64,000 nt of DNA. Source: Bos javanicus (taxonomy: Eukaryota > Chordata > Mammalia > Artiodactyla > Bovidae). The position numbers and the translations under genes were made by a program. This document shows, piece by piece, positions 22,257-34,668 of this stretch (positions are counted from its first letter, which is position 1; each line of letters opens with the position of its first letter). Where the stretch lies: the NCBI RefSeq assembly GCF_032452875.1, contig NC_083869.1:119232001-119296000 (forward strand), given 5' to 3'. The notes beneath the pieces were generated by a model that saw only the letters and a program-made list of their open reading frames with translations, was not told the origin of the DNA and searched no databases.

Positions 22257-22960
22257 GTAAGTCCGGGCTAAAGGAGGCAGGGATTTATTTTTCCTAAGCT
22301 TTGTTTTGATGAACTGCAGTGAAAGATGTATGTATTTAAGAAGTCAAAATAAAATGTTCATACTATAGAGCATTTCTCTCTTTATTATTCATCTTTGGGG
22401 GATTTTTTGAAAGGACAGAGGTCAAGTCTCCCTCTTCCCCCCCATGTTTCTCAGGGTCTCCAAGGCACTTACAGCCTTTATCTAGGAGAAGCCTTGTGTT
22501 GGCCAGTGTTGATTCTGAAGGAAAGGACCAGAAAGGGGCAAGATGTCTACCCAGAGAGGACTCTCAGTCTTTTCTGCAGCCTCTCACTGCAGTACCAGGC
22601 CCTTTGTTGGGAAGGAGTGTCACAGTTTAAAATGCCACCAGCCTTTTTTTCTAGATGATTTTTTAAAAGAACTATATGCAGTTTTGGCTGCCAAGCCTGT
22701 ATTCATTCTCGATAGCCTTGCTCCAACCCTGTTTATATAAACAAATCTAGTCTGGTTACCCAAAGCCTCTGGTCTCCCTGAGAACCCGAGGACCAGACCC
22801 CTGTGGACTCTTGGGGAGCCTTAGGCCAGGCAGTCCAGCTTGGGCCTCTTCGGAGGTCTGGGTGACCTCTTCACCTTTCTAGAGAGAACACTGGAGATAA
22901 ACAGGTGCACATAAAGGGGGCTATGGAGAGCAGGCAAAAACCTACGTTTGTTCATGCAAC
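22257..22960. other. Intron, single-copy
   Basis: I see no repeat or further exon between the exon 2 donor and the BovB. Confidence 0.5.
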
Positions 22961-22971
22961 AATTATTGGCC

Positions 22972-23681
22972 GTTCAGTTCAGTCGCTCAGTCCTGTCTGA
23001 CTTTCGCGACCCCGTGGACTGCAGCACACCAAGACTCCTTGTCCATCACCAACTCCCGGAGTCCACCCAAACCCATGTCCATTGAGTCAGTGACGCCATC
23101 CAACCATCTCATCCTCTGTCGTCCCCTTCTCCTCCCACCTTCAATCTTTCCCAGCATCAGGGTCTTTTCCAGTGAGTCAGCTCTTTGCATCAGGTGGCCA
23201 AAGTATTGGAGTTTCAGCTTCAGCATCAGTCCTTCCAATGAATGTTCAGGACTGATGTCCTTTAGGATGGACTGGTTGGATCTCCTTGCAGTCCAAGGGA
23301 CTCTCAAGAGTCTTCTCCAACACCACAGTTCAAAAGCATCAATTCTTCAGCACTCAGCTTTCTTTATAGTCCAACTCTCACATCCATACATGACCACAGG
23401 ACAAACCATAGCCTTGACTAGATGGACCTTTGTTGACAAAATAATGTCTCTGCTTTTTAATATGCTGTCTAGGTTGGTCATAACTTTCCTTCCAAGGAGT
23501 AAGCATCTTTTAATTTCATGGCTGCAATCACCATCTGCAGTGATTTTGGAGCCCAGAAAAATAAAGTCAAGCCACTGTTTCCACTGTTTCCCCATCTATT
23601 TGCCATGAAGTGATGGGACTGGATGCCATGATCTTTGTTTTCTGAATGTTGAACTTTAAGCCAACTTTTTCACTCTCTTTG
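22972..23681 (-). mobile_element. BovB 3' end
   Basis: A 710-base, 5'-truncated element with its reversed tail at the left. A perfect target duplication, AATTATTGGCC, lies at 22961-22971 and 23682-23692. The antisense frame at 23039-23608 is open by chance. Confidence 0.95.
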
Positions 23682-23692
23682 AATTATTGGCC

Positions 23693-24305
23693 CTAAAATA
23701 TTTCAAATGAATATGATATATTTTGCTTCATTATCCCCTATAGCCGAGCAGTTTGCTTATTTCCAGGTTTGCTTTATAGGCATTTGTAACAAACAACCAG
23801 GCACCAGGGCTACAGCAGCAGACAGAACGCAGAAGCACCTGCCCTGTTAGATCTGGGTGCATGAATGCTGAGGGACGCCAGAGACCCTGCACCCAGACCC
23901 GGGGAGTTTGACTGCCCGTCCAGGACCTGACCTGTGAATATTTCAGGGCCCATGCTGTGGATCAGTGCTGAGATCTGTTTGATTTGACTTCACAACTAGT
24001 TACCATGTGCTTCATATTTCAGGGCTTTTATTTTTCATTATTAATGTCTAAACTAATATGCGTTTTTCTCTTTAACCTACAACCAATATTTTTTAACCTA
24101 CAGAAAAGTTGAAAGAATTATTAACAATAAAGAGCTTCCAGCTGTTAGCATTCTGCAATAAATGTGCTCTCTTGCTTACTCACTCTCTTGGTCTCGTTCT
24201 GTGCATAAAATATAATTTACACACATACACATTTTCTTTTTGCTGAGTTGAAAGCAGGTGGCATAGTTTCAGCCCACATCTCCAAAGAATAAGAATATCC
24301 TTTTA
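23693..24305. other. Old LINE-like and single-copy DNA
   Basis: Bases 23695-23800 echo 21005-21110, and 24080-24170 resemble an old L1 3' UTR. Neither can be assigned securely. Confidence 0.35.
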
Positions 24306-24316
24306 TTTAACCACAT

Positions 24317-24516
24317 GAAAGTGAATGTCAATCAGTCGTGTCTGACTCTTGGTGACCCCATGGACTATACAGTCCATGGAATTCTCCAGGCTAGAATATT
24401 GGAGTGGGTAGCCATTCCCTTCTCCAGGAGATCTTCCCAACTCATGAATCAAACCAGGGTCTCCTGCATTGCAGGTGGATTCTTTACCAGCTGAGCTACC
24501 AGGGAAGCCCATAATT
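24317..24516 (-). mobile_element. Bov-tA SINE
   Basis: A minus-strand copy with a near-perfect target duplication (TTTAACCACAT at 24306, TTTAACCATAT at 24517). Confidence 0.93.
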
Positions 24517-24527
24517 TTTAACCATAT

Positions 24528-25027
24528 AGTCACACCCTAAAAAGTTAACATTAATTTAAAAATATGAGCATATAAATATTCCCTAATTGTCCCCCAAATA
24601 TCATTTATATCTAAGAAGTTTTGTACTCGACCTTTTGATTCAGACCATAGCCAAGTATCAACTATGAGTAGATCCAGTTTATAAATATAATATCTTTTTG
24701 AATGGAAGAAGTAAGAGGAACTAATAAAATTCATCTTGTTTGAAATGGGAAAGAGGACACTGAATTATCATTTAAAAAAATTTTTTTAAGTTACTAAAAC
24801 CCTGGCTTTACAGAGAGGCAACAATAACCTATGCATATTTAATCAGGAAGGAGGGCAAAGATAATCTAATAAATACAAGATCCAACCAATGGGCACAGTG
24901 AATTGGGTCAAATGTTCTACCTTATAGAGAGGAAAAAGAGGACATTCTTCCCTGCCTGGGGAGCACACATGGTGTTCCCCTGACTTGTCGAAGTGTTCCC
25001 TGCAAGGAATGAGAGCCCTTCATTTTC
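24528..25027. other. AT-rich single-copy DNA
   Basis: Nothing recognised. Confidence 0.45.
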
Positions 25028-25112
25028 CTGAAATTCCCCGACCAGGAGTCGAACCTGTACCCCCTGCATTGGAAGGGTGGAGTCCTAACCACTGGACCAC
25101 CAGGGAAGTCCC
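25028..25112 (-). mobile_element. CHR-type SINE, head part
   Basis: Only the tRNA-related half is clear: GACCAGGAGTCGAACCTGTA to GGACCACCAGGGAAGTCCC. The body to the left is too diverged to trace. Confidence 0.85.
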
Positions 25113-25210
25113 TGAACCTTCTGATTTCTAACGAAGCCATTGCCCCATAACCAACTCCATCCGTTAGGCCAATTTAACGAACATTTATAACACTTCTGTG
25201 TGCCAATTGC

Positions 25211-25515
25211 CCAGTTCAGTTCAGTTGCTTAGTTGTGTCTTGACTCTTTTCAACCCCATGGACTGCAGTACACCCGGCTTCCCTGTCCATCACCAACTCC
25301 CAGAGCTTACTCAAACTCATGTCCATTGAGTCGGTGATGCCATCCAACCATCCCATCCTCTGTCATCCCCTTCTCTTCCCGCCTTCAATTTTTCCCAGCA
25401 TCAGGGTCTTTTCAAATGAGTCAGTTCTTCACATCAAGTGGCCAAGGTATTAAGAGTTTCAGCTTCAGCATCAGTCCTTTCAATGAATATTCAGGACTGA
25501 TTTCCTTTAGGAAAG
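25211..25515 (-). mobile_element. BovB 3' end
   Basis: A 300-base copy starting with the reversed ACTGAA tail and truncated after TGATTTCCTTTAGGA. Confidence 0.93.
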
Positions 25516-27052
25516 TTGCTAGAGGTGCAAAAATAAACAATGTGGTCCCTGCCCTCAGGAGCACACAGAGCAAGCTACCTAGTAGGGAAGAGAGACAGTG
25601 CTCGTAATTCGTAATTTGGTAAGTAGGTGATGGCAGAGCATAGGGGTTCCCCTCAGGCAGGCAGCACAAGGCTAAGACTCAGGATCTTCAGATCGCCTCT
25701 TTAAAAAGATTACATGAGTCTCCATTTCCAACCAGTGTCCTCTGATAACCTAGTGATGCCAGATGTGTAGATAAAGCAAGAGTCTTAGTGACAATATGCA
25801 TTACACGCATTCCAGACACTAGTACTTTAGCAGTCAGTAATCCCATTCCTAGGGTTTTACACTGAGATAATCAGATACATACGTGCACACAACAGGAGTT
25901 ACTGTTTTACTAAATGCCCAAAAAAGGAGGCTGGTTAAATTATTATCCACACAAAATGTATTGAGGATAACATTTTAGAAGAATATTTAATAAATGGGAA
26001 GAGCCTCACAAGACGCTACTAAGTGAAAAAGCAAATTATGAAACTGTGGATCTAACCTGCTGGCCAAATATAGCAATCCTAAGTTTTGAGTTTGGTTTTT
26101 TGTTTGTTTGGTTTTTTTTTTTTAGGAATATATTTGCTCTTTTAAAAGAAGATACCAAAATAAAAGAAGATATCAAATGTTAATAGGAGTCATGTCTAGG
26201 TATTGGGAGGACAGGGCAATCTGTTTTCTATGTTTTCCTGATTTCTCGTGATAAATGCTGGTTTTAAAATCAAGAAAAGAAAGGTTGAAAATAACAACTA
26301 CAGTCGCCCCTGTGCAATGCAGGACTCTCCATCACCCTGCATCTGACGGTGCCTCCCAACCCCCTCCCCAAGGCCTGTCCCCAGGCTCCGTGTCTCCTGG
26401 GCTCCCTTCCCTTCTGGCCCTCTGGCTACTTCGCTGGGCCATCCTCCTTTCTTTGAAGCCCACATGGTCTGGCAGTGACTTCCTCAAGTTAACGCTGCCA
26501 CAGTCACACCCATGACCTCCTAGACCCTGCTGACCACCCTGCTGGGAGCTTTCGAACTTCTGCCCTGTGGCCACTGTGTGCTGGTCCCCCAATTCTCCGC
26601 CCTCTTCCTCCTAAAACACTGTTGTGCAGGCCCCGTCCTGTGTTGAGGTCCCCATCCCATCCTGCTGGTCCTCTGGTTTCCATTACATGCTGCTCCCACC
26701 CAAATCTCCCACTCCAGCCCACTCTTGCCCCCAGAGCTACGTGTGTCCCCACATCACCCCCAGATCAGTACCTCTCAGGTGAACACCCCTGTCTTCTGAG
26801 CCCCCTGCTTCAGAGAACGGAGTTAATACTCCCAGACACAGAGCCAGGATCCCACCCCAGGGTGCCCAGCCACCCCTTCTCCTGGCTCTGGCACCTCCTC
26901 TCTGCCCTCCTGAGCCAGCTCCTTCTCCCCAGCCTGGGCAGAGCCTCCAAACCATTCTGCCTGGCACAGTCCGCCCTCCAGGACCATAGACACAGTGATC
27001 CTTCTAGCACATCATCATGGAATCTCATTTCTGCGTCTTCTATTTCCTTTAG
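25516..27052. other. Single-copy intron DNA
   Basis: The left 0.75 kb is AT-rich and has a poly-T run near 26111. The right 0.75 kb is C-rich. The open frames at 26255-27095 have no splice sites fitting the gene model. Confidence 0.4.
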
Positions 27053-27267
27053 GGTGTGCATGCCCAGTCGCTCTGTCATATCTGACTCTTTGTGACTCCA
27101 TGGACTGTAGCCCACCAGGCTTCTCTGTCCATGGGATTTCCCAGGAAAGAACACTAGAGCAGGTAGCCATTTCCTCCTCCAGGGAATCTTCCTGACCCAA
27201 GGATCGAACCTCTGGTTCCTGAATTCCCAGGCAGATTCTTTACCTCTGAACTATTTGGGAACCCCTC
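27053..27267 (-). mobile_element. Bov-tA SINE
   Basis: A minus-strand copy, rather diverged at the head end (GAACTATTTGGGAACCCC). Confidence 0.9.
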
Positions 27268-27550
27268 TTTCAAGACCAAACTATTCAAACCCTGGCCGAT
27301 CAGGTCCTTCTTAATTGACACCCTCCCATCTCCACCCTCAGAGTCACATGCTCCCCAGGACACTATGTACCCTCTGGCCTGCATTTTTCAGGTGCCCTAA
27401 ATCTCTCTGTAACAAAGCAGTATAAATATATGCTTTCTTTTTGCCTCCTCTTGCTTCATCTTACTTGTTCATGGTGCTACCTCTGCTGGGAAATGTTCCC
27501 TCTTCGGCCCCCTGGCAAACCCCAGCCCAGAGATCAGAACTGACTGAGTC

Positions 27551-27709
27551 ACACACACACACACACCGATACACACATACACTCATACATACACTACATA
27601 TACACACATATACACACACACACACATACATATACACAGGTACATACACACACACATATACTCACACACATACATATACATAGAAATACATACACATTCA
27701 CACACACAA
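27551..27709. repeat. Compound (CA)n / (CATA)n microsatellite
   Basis: About 160 bases of interrupted CA, CATA and TACA units. The frames on both strands rich in Thr/His or Val/Cys are artefacts of it. Confidence 0.95.
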
Positions 27710-28504
27710 GCTTTTCTGCCCTGCAGGGCAGTTAGGTGTCTGCTTATCTTTGCTGCTGGAACTGACATTCAAGAACAGCTGTTTCATGGGGTACCACTCT
27801 GGGCAGAGTGGGGACAGGCCTGCCATGGTATGTCCCCACCAAGCCCTTGCTGAGAGCAGGTGGCTCGTGTCTCCTCGTAGATGGAATGCGAGTACCGAGC
27901 TGCTGTGTGCACGCTGCAGAACCCTCCCGGGATCTGCTGTGAAGGTATCCTGCCTCTCTCTGATGTGCTTGCCCAGGCCACCATCTCTTGCAGGCGCCCA
28001 GCGCACGTCTGCTGGGTGGACCAGTCTCCACCGACCCAGGTGGCAGCGTTAGACATGACACACACCATTATAGTGTTCCAGAGAACAAGTTCTTCCCCAC
28101 TCCTGTGCCTAGTAACTCTTGTTGTCAGGGCTATGACACATCCCATCTTTTCTGACTGACTTCATCCCTGCACTAATCTGCTTCATCCTTGGAGGAAAGC
28201 CCAGAAGATTGATACTTTAATTAAATTGTTTGGTTGAAATGTTATGTCCTCGTATCACCCAAAGTCAATAGATCCAACTCTGTGTTAGAAAAATAATAGC
28301 CATGTTTAAAATGTGTAAGCGCTCACATGAGTGAGGCAAGGGGCACTTCCTATTTCTTAAAGACATCCAATATCTGCTAATACTAGCTTAACATAAGGCA
28401 TTCAGGTGCTTCCACTTCCTGTATTTGTTTGTGATGCTACACAGTAGTCGGCAGTCAGATATCTCCTCTCTGTATTGATTGCTGCTTTTCATTTTTTCCT
28501 CCAG
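27710..28504. other. Intron, single-copy
   Basis: A mini-exon-like block at 27881-27944 was considered and rejected. Nothing else is supported. Confidence 0.45.
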
Positions 28505-28641
28505 GCTGGAAGATCATCTCAGTTCTCCCCAGATGGCCCAGCATGCCAGAAATGGCTGCCTCCTGTCCCTGCCAAACACCCACACTCCAGTCTGCAGGGG
28601 GGGCAAACCTGCTGCTCCTGAGTCTTGCCCTTCCTTTTCAT
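28505..28641 (+). CDS. Exon 3 of the unrecognised split gene
   Basis: The acceptor is very good (GCTTTTCATTTTTTCCTCCAG) and the donor is TTTTCAT|GTAAGA. The block is 137 bases. Its first base completes the Ala codon left by exon 2. Then 45 codons follow, starting LEDHLSSPQMAQHARNGCLL, and one base remains. A run of seven G at 28597-28603 lies in the middle. The chosen frame passes through it without a shift, while a second frame is open as well. The encoded piece has several Cys residues and is Pro/Ser-rich toward its end. No known domain is recognised. Confidence 0.58.
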
Positions 28642-29132
28642 GTAAGAAAACTGGCAGCATGTGGGGGGGCAGCTCCAGAACTGGGGACAGCTCTGGGACT
28701 GGGGGCAGCTCTGGGCCTGGTGATGCCCAGGATTTTATGAAACTGCAGCAGTTCCAAACCCTGGAAGGCCTCAGCCTCACACCTGCTCTTGAAAAGCCCT
28801 CTGATCTCAACCATTACCCCCTGTCACAGAGGTTCACAGGCATGTGACCCCACAGCCAGACCTGACCATGGGCTTTTCCTCCAGACTCCCTTCTCTCAGA
28901 GCACTGTGTCCAGTGCTCCCCTCTGCAAGCTATTTGAGCAAGATTTCTGACTGGGGAAGCCACGTTTAAATGTGAGACTTTGAAGTAGAACTCTCCGAAC
29001 AATGTAGATCCTTGACCAAAACTCTGGTGACCCAGCTCTATCGCTGAGGTGGTCAGCCACACGGTAGAAGGCTGAACAGAGTTAGAAATGTGCAGCCAGG
29101 AGCAAAAGCTAGTGTGGGATCCAAACACATTT
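28642..29132. other. Intron, single-copy
   Basis: Bases 28663-28725 are a short degenerate repeat of GGNACNGGGGNCAGCTCTGG units just beyond the exon 3 donor. The reading frame stays open here, but no better donor is present. Confidence 0.45.
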
Positions 29133-29668
29133 TTTAAAATAATTGTATTCATTTATTTTTGGCTGTGCTGGGTTTTCCTCTAGTTGCGGCGAGTAGAGGC
29201 TGCTCTCAGTGGCAGTGCGCGGGCTTCTCACTGGAGCGGCTCCTCTGGTTGCAGAGCACGGACTCAAGTGCTAGCAGTTTCAGCAGATGCAGCACACGGG
29301 CTCAGCAGTTGCGGCTCCCCAGCTCTAGTGTGCTTAGTCGAGCAGTTGTGTCCGACTCTCTGAGACCCCAAGTAGCCTGCCAGGCTCTTCTGTCCGTGAG
29401 GATTCTCCAGACGAGAATACTGGGTTGGGTTGCCATGCCCTCCTCTAAGGGATCTTCCCAACCCAGGGATCGAACCCAGGTCTCCTGCAGTGCAGGCGGA
29501 TCCCTTACCATCTGAGCCACCAGGGCTCACCAGAGCACAGGCTTAATAGTTGTGGTGCACGGGCTTAGATTCTCAGGCATCATGTGGGATCTTCCCGGAT
29601 CAGAGGTCGAACCCGTGTCTTCTGCATTGGCAGGCGGATTCTTTACCACTGAGCCACCAGGGAAGCTC
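29133..29668 (-). mobile_element. CHR-type SINE, split by Bov-tA
   Basis: The longer, older CHR variant runs from GGCTGTGCTGGGTTTTCC at the left to GAGCCACCAGGGAAGC at the right. A Bov-tA sits in its middle (29331-29524). Confidence 0.85.
29331..29524 (-). mobile_element. Bov-tA SINE nested in CHR
   Basis: A minus-strand Bov-tA: GCTTAGTCGAGCAGTTGTGT to GAGCCACCAGGGCT. Confidence 0.9.
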
Positions 29669-30253
29669 TCCAGAGAGCTTCTAGTTGAGCTCACTAGAGA
29701 CTGATGGGGAATAAAAGTATTTTTTATATGCTAGAAAAAAATATATATATGCTTTGAATTAGAAATGTACAAAGTTGTTTTTTTTTTAATTTTCAAGAGG
29801 AAATTAAAAGGATATGAACAGATCAGATAAGACTCCAATTTCTCCATTCAAAAAGGAAAAACAACAAGAGGAGCAGGTCAGATTCCAGTATGAGAAACAT
29901 CTGTGAGCTTTTCTAATCTGCTCTGAATTGGATTCAAATGCGTCTGATCCCTGATTCAGCGCAGTAGACCTGTCACAGAGTCGGAAGAAAGCCAGGCTGT
30001 TTGGTTACCCTGGGAAAGGGTCTCTTGATTACAGCAGTTTTAGAGGGTTGCTTTTTTATGCCAGCTTTGATCATTTGTTATTTTACATGTGTTTTGCTAG
30101 AGCTCCAAACATTAATATGCCTTCTTTAAAAGATGGTTAGCTCAGTCGTTTACCTAGAGATTTCTGCTGCCAGGGTGGAGGTTTTAGGTGGTCTACTGAT
30201 TTTTGCCAATTTGACCTACTGTTGTTGAGTTAAAAATGATTTCAAACTCTATA
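29669..30253. other. Single-copy intron DNA
   Basis: AT-rich, with a poly-T run near 29780. Nothing else recognised. Confidence 0.45.
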
Positions 30254-30478
30254 GGGCTGGCCTTCCCAGGTGGTGCAGAGGTAAAGAACCTGCCCGCCAA
30301 TGCAGGAGACTCAGGAGACGTAGGTTCAATCCCTGGATCAGGAAGATGCCCTGGAATAGGAAATGGAATAGGAAATAATCGCTCCAGTGTTCTTGCCTGG
30401 AAAATCCCATGGACAGAGGAACCTGGCGGGCTACAGTCCATGGGGTCTCTAAGAGTTGGGCACGACTGAACACAACAC
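30254..30478 (+). mobile_element. Bov-tA SINE with internal 12-bp repeat
   Basis: A plus-strand copy. The body contains GGAATAGGAAAT twice in a row (from about 30353), a small internal duplication not seen in the other copies. Confidence 0.92.
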
Positions 30479-31075
30479 CACTCTTCCAAAGAGTTGCATT
30501 TAGGCTAATTTATTTATCAGTAACATCCTTGTTTTACCCAAATTGCCACCAAGGTGACCCTCTGTCTTGCATTGATTCTAAGTGTGGCCTTATCTTTTAG
30601 GAAGATTTGGCGTGGTATTACCTGTAGGGTAGAGTCACTGGAGGTTGTCAAGGGTGGAGGAAGCTGAGTGGTGGCTGATGTTGCTGGTGATGTAGACGTT
30701 ATTATTTTCAAGAACAATTACTTTTGACCCTGGCAAATTCTGGTTCCTTGCTTGAAAACGGTGGGCACCCACCAGGGCACTCATGCCTGGGATCACCAGC
30801 CCTTCCCAGTGCTTCTCCCTGGGGAGGCAGCAGCTACTCACCTGCCCTGCTAGATGGGCCACCTGGAGCCATGCTACCGCTGCACCCAGGAGCCTGCTCT
30901 GAGCACTGAGGCCATACTTTTCAGTCCCATCCTCTACCTTCTCATTCACTCAGGCCTGGCTGGGAGCCCACCTGCTGCCCTCCTGCCTCAGTGGACTCCC
31001 CTACACTGACCCCCAGTCCATCCTCACTCCCCCTGCCAGATACCAGGCATATTAATCACTTCCCCCACCCGCAGA
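30479..31075. other. Single-copy intron DNA
   Basis: Nothing recognised. Confidence 0.45.
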
Positions 31076-31272
31076 GGCTTCCCAGGTATTGCTAGTGGTA
31101 AAGAACCTGCCTGCCAATGCAGGAGACCCAGGTTTGATCCCTGGGTCAGGAAAATCCCCTGGAGAAGGAAATGGCAACCCACTCCAGTATTCTTGCCTGG
31201 AAAATTCCATGGGCAGAGGAGCCTGGTGGGCTGCAGTCCACAGGGTCGCAAAGAATCAGACACACCTGAGCA
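31076..31272 (+). mobile_element. Bov-tA SINE
   Basis: A full-length copy from GAGGCTTCCCAGGTATTGCT to GACACACCTGAGCACAC. Confidence 0.93.
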
Positions 31273-31394
31273 CACACCCACCCCCATGCCTTCTCTCTTC
31301 CTCAGGCCAGCACCCTTACTTAGTTCTCCTTCAAAATCCTTTATAGGACAAATGTTCTCCCCTTGAAGAAGCCAAGGGTCCAGCTTATTGGCTT

Positions 31395-31890
31395 TCCCTG
31401 GGTCATTTATTTATTAAAAAATTTTTTTTTACTTTTTATTTTGTATTGGGATAGGCTCCCCAGGTGGCACACTGGTAAAGAATCAGCCCGCCACTGCAGG
31501 AGACACAGGAGATGCAGGTTCCATCCCTGAGTCAGGAAGATCCCCTGGAGGAGGAAATGGCAACCCACCCAAGCATTCTCACCTGGAAAATCCCATGGAC
31601 AAGGGAGCCTGGTGGGCTACAGCCCATGAAGTCACAGAGAGCTTAGCAACTGAGCACGCATAGCCAATTAACGATGTTGTGATAGTTTCAGGGAAACGGC
31701 GAGGGGACTCAGCCATACATATACATGTGTCCATTCTCCCCCCACCTCCTCTCCCATCCAGGCTGCCACGTGACATTGAGCAGAGTCCCATGTGCTGTAC
31801 AGTAAGTAGGTCCTTGTTGGTTATCCATTTTAGTTATATCAGTGTATACATGACCATCCCAAACTCCCTAACTATCCCTTCCCCTTGATC
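31395..31890 (-). mobile_element. L1 3' UTR, split by Bov-tA
   Basis: The ruminant L1 3' end is on the minus strand: T-rich start at 31412, then GACTCAGCCATACATATACA and GGTCCTTGTTGGTTATCC. A Bov-tA interrupts it. Confidence 0.82.
31455..31661 (+). mobile_element. Bov-tA SINE nested in L1
   Basis: The copy starts CTCCCCAGGTGGCACACTGG. The L1 bases on either side (GGGATAG and GCATAG) are consistent with a short target duplication. Confidence 0.92.
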
Positions 31891-33389
31891 CTTCCCCACT
31901 CCTGGGGTCATTTAATGAGCATGGATTCCATTTCTGGTGTAGATTTCTATTCTTCCTTCCTTGCCCAGCACAACCACCGCAGGCCCTCGCCTCCTCCATG
32001 GACCAGTGTGAGCTTTCCATCTGGTCTGGCCACCGCCTTCTCTTCCTCTTTTCACTCAACCTCCTTGAGGGGGCGGGTGCAGACCGGCTTCAGCCAACAT
32101 GCTCAAATGCTGTGTTGAGGCTAGTTCTGAGGCCGCATCTGGGCTCGGCCAACCAAGCACCTCGGTCGAGGGAAGAAGAGGACAGCAGCATGTGGCAGGA
32201 CCCTCCTGATCCTTGCTGTCCCATTTCTTTCCTTCCCCAGTGAGAGCTGATCTGATTTCCTCTTGACCCTTCCACCCATCCAGTCCTGCTCCTCCAGCCC
32301 TTTCTCCCCGGTCTCTGCACCTGCTCACCTTGTCCCCTCAGCCCGTTCTGGCCTCGCCAGGCCACCAACCCCCCAATAGGTCCCCTCATACATGACCTTC
32401 ACCCCTGCTGGGAATTAATGCCCCACTCAAGACCCGTGGGGTCCCAGCACCCCGACCCAAACATCAGGTTTGTTCAGGACACCCCCCTTCATGGCTGTGC
32501 ATTCCGTCAGCACTAAGGCAGGACTCGGAATGAGGAGGCCGTGGGATCCTTACATGGCTCCATCAGTTCTGTGAGGGGCCAGAAAATACATTATTTTTAA
32601 GCAAAGGACTCAGGCCCACAGAGCCAAAAGGAAATAGCTCCCAAGGGAAAAAAAAAAAAAAAAAGAAAAGCCAAGAATGTGACTTAGAATCTTGTATGAT
32701 TTTGGCCTGAGGAAAGTTATTCTCATTTCCTTCCCCATCCACCAAGGCTGGGATATCAAAATCGCATGTCCTGTCAGTGGACCCTGAGGGAAAATGCCAG
32801 CCCTGTTTGAAATGGATGAAGAGGTAGAGAAACAGTGGTTTATCCCAGGAAGCTTCAGGTGCACGCACGCAGCTGCCCTCCTCCTCCCAGCTCCCAGCTC
32901 TTTCAGTGGAGATATATTTTTTTTGGCGGGCGGGGGATGGCATCAGAGGATGGCATCAGGGGCCATAGAGGTTGCTCTGAAAGTCTGCCATGTGGCCTAA
33001 GCAGAGGGAGCAGGGGAGGCTGGAGGGGTGGCTGAACCAAGAAGACCCAAGAAGTTCTCCCAAGAGCCCAGCTCAGTTCCTCCTCCCTCCTGCCAGGGGA
33101 CTTTGGCACCTATCCCCCACTGCCACCCACCCAGGAAAGCTCATGATCCTGTAGAGCTGCCTACCCCTGGGCGCCATCTTGGAACACCATTGACCCTCAT
33201 GGGGTTTTCCATGTGCAGCCCAGCTCTTATGTGTGGTGCCACTCAACCATTATTTTATACACCCAAGTGTGGTCTCCTGAGCATTGTTATAAGCCCAGTC
33301 AGCAGAGAGCACAGACAAGCAGGCCAGTTATCCACTGAAGAGCAGCTCAGAGAAGGCTGAAATCCTAGTTCCAGTCACAGTTCTGGGTG
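31891..33389. other. Single-copy intron DNA
   Basis: Contains an 18-base A run near 32650. Open frames on both strands are short and overlapping, with no exon support. Confidence 0.45.
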
Positions 33390-33403
33390 GAGACTGTCCA
33401 GTG

Positions 33404-33603
33404 AATGAGTGAGTGAAAGTCGCTCAGTCGTGTCCGACTCTTTGCAACCCCATGGACTATACAGTCCATGGAATTCTCCAGGCCAGAATACTGGAGTGGG
33501 TAGCCTTTCCCTTCTACAGGGGCTCTTCCCAACCCAGGGATCGAACCAGGGTCTCCTGCATTGCGGGCAGATTCTTTACCAACCGAGCTATCAGAGAAGC
33601 CCA
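33404..33603 (-). mobile_element. Bov-tA SINE
   Basis: A minus-strand copy with a perfect 14-bp target duplication, GAGACTGTCCAGTG (33390-33403 and 33604-33617). Confidence 0.95.
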
Positions 33604-33754
33604 GAGACTGTCCAGTGTGGACTGTAAATAAAGCCACCCATGGGTTCCGTACCAGAAACAGAGTCCTTGTTTGGGTCAAAAGAGAGTTATCTGGAAGTCA
33701 AAGCTGTGCCCCCGTGCCGTGGGTTTGAGGAAACCTGCAGGGAGGATTCTTTTT

Positions 33755-34668
33755 GTTTTTAAATCAAAGTATAGTTGATTTAAAATGCTGTGTTAATTTC
33801 TGCTCTTAGAGCAAAGTGATTCGGTTACACATGTATATGCATTCTTTTTTCCTATTCTTTTCCATTATGGTTTCTCACAGGATCTTGAATATAGTTCCCT
33901 ATGCTGTATAGTAGGACCTTGGTGTTTATCCATCCTATATATAATAGTTTACATCTGCTAATCCCAAGTTCCCAGTCCACCCCTCCCTGATCCCTCTCCC
34001 CCTGTCAACCGCAAGTGTGTAGTCTATGTCTAGGAGCCTGTTTCAGTTTCATAGAATAGTTTGTTTGTGTCATATTTTAGATTCCACATGTCAAGTGATA
34101 TCGTATGGTGTTTCTTTTTCTCTTTCTGACTGACTTCACTCTGTGTGATAGTCTCTAGGTCCATCCACATCTCTGCAAATGGTCCAACTCCGTCCCTTTT
34201 TATGGCTGAGTAGTATTCCGTTGCATACATGTGCCACGTCTTTATCCATTCATCTGTTAGTGGACATTGATGTTTCTGTGTCTTGGCTATCGCAAATAAT
34301 GTTTCTATGAGCATAGCGGTGAATTTATCTTTTTGAATTATAGTTTTGTCTGCCTATATGCCCGGGAGTGGGGTTGCTGAATCATATGGCAACTCTGTTT
34401 TTAGTTTTTTGAGGAACCTCCATACTGTTTTCCATTGTGGTTGCACCAATTTGCATTCTCACCAACAGTGTAGGAGGGTTCCCTTTTCTCCACACTCTCT
34501 CCAGCATCTGTCATTTGTAGACTTTTTGATGATGGCCATTCTGACCAGCGTGAGGTGATATCACTCTGTAGTTTTGATTTGCATTTCTCTAATAATTGGT
34601 GATGTGGAGCTTTTCGTGTGCCTGTTGACCATCTGAATGTCTTCTTTAGAGAAATGTCTGTTTAGGTA
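33755..34668 (-). mobile_element. L1 3' end (0.9 kb)
   Basis: It holds the minus-strand L1 3' UTR and the last part of ORF2 (GGCTGAGTAGTATTCCGTTG and CACCAACAGTGTAGGAGGGT on the plus strand). It is 5'-truncated near 34668. Possible imperfect target duplication: AGGGAGGATT at 33739 and AGGGAAGATT to the right. Confidence 0.9.

Noticed and set aside
27551..27709. CRISPR-like or satellite array
   Set aside because: The units are simple CA/CATA steps without spacers: a microsatellite.
27881..27944. Mini-exon-like block between exons 2 and 3
   Set aside because: Its acceptor is mediocre, and including it brings a stop into exon 3; the direct 2-to-3 junction is phase-correct.
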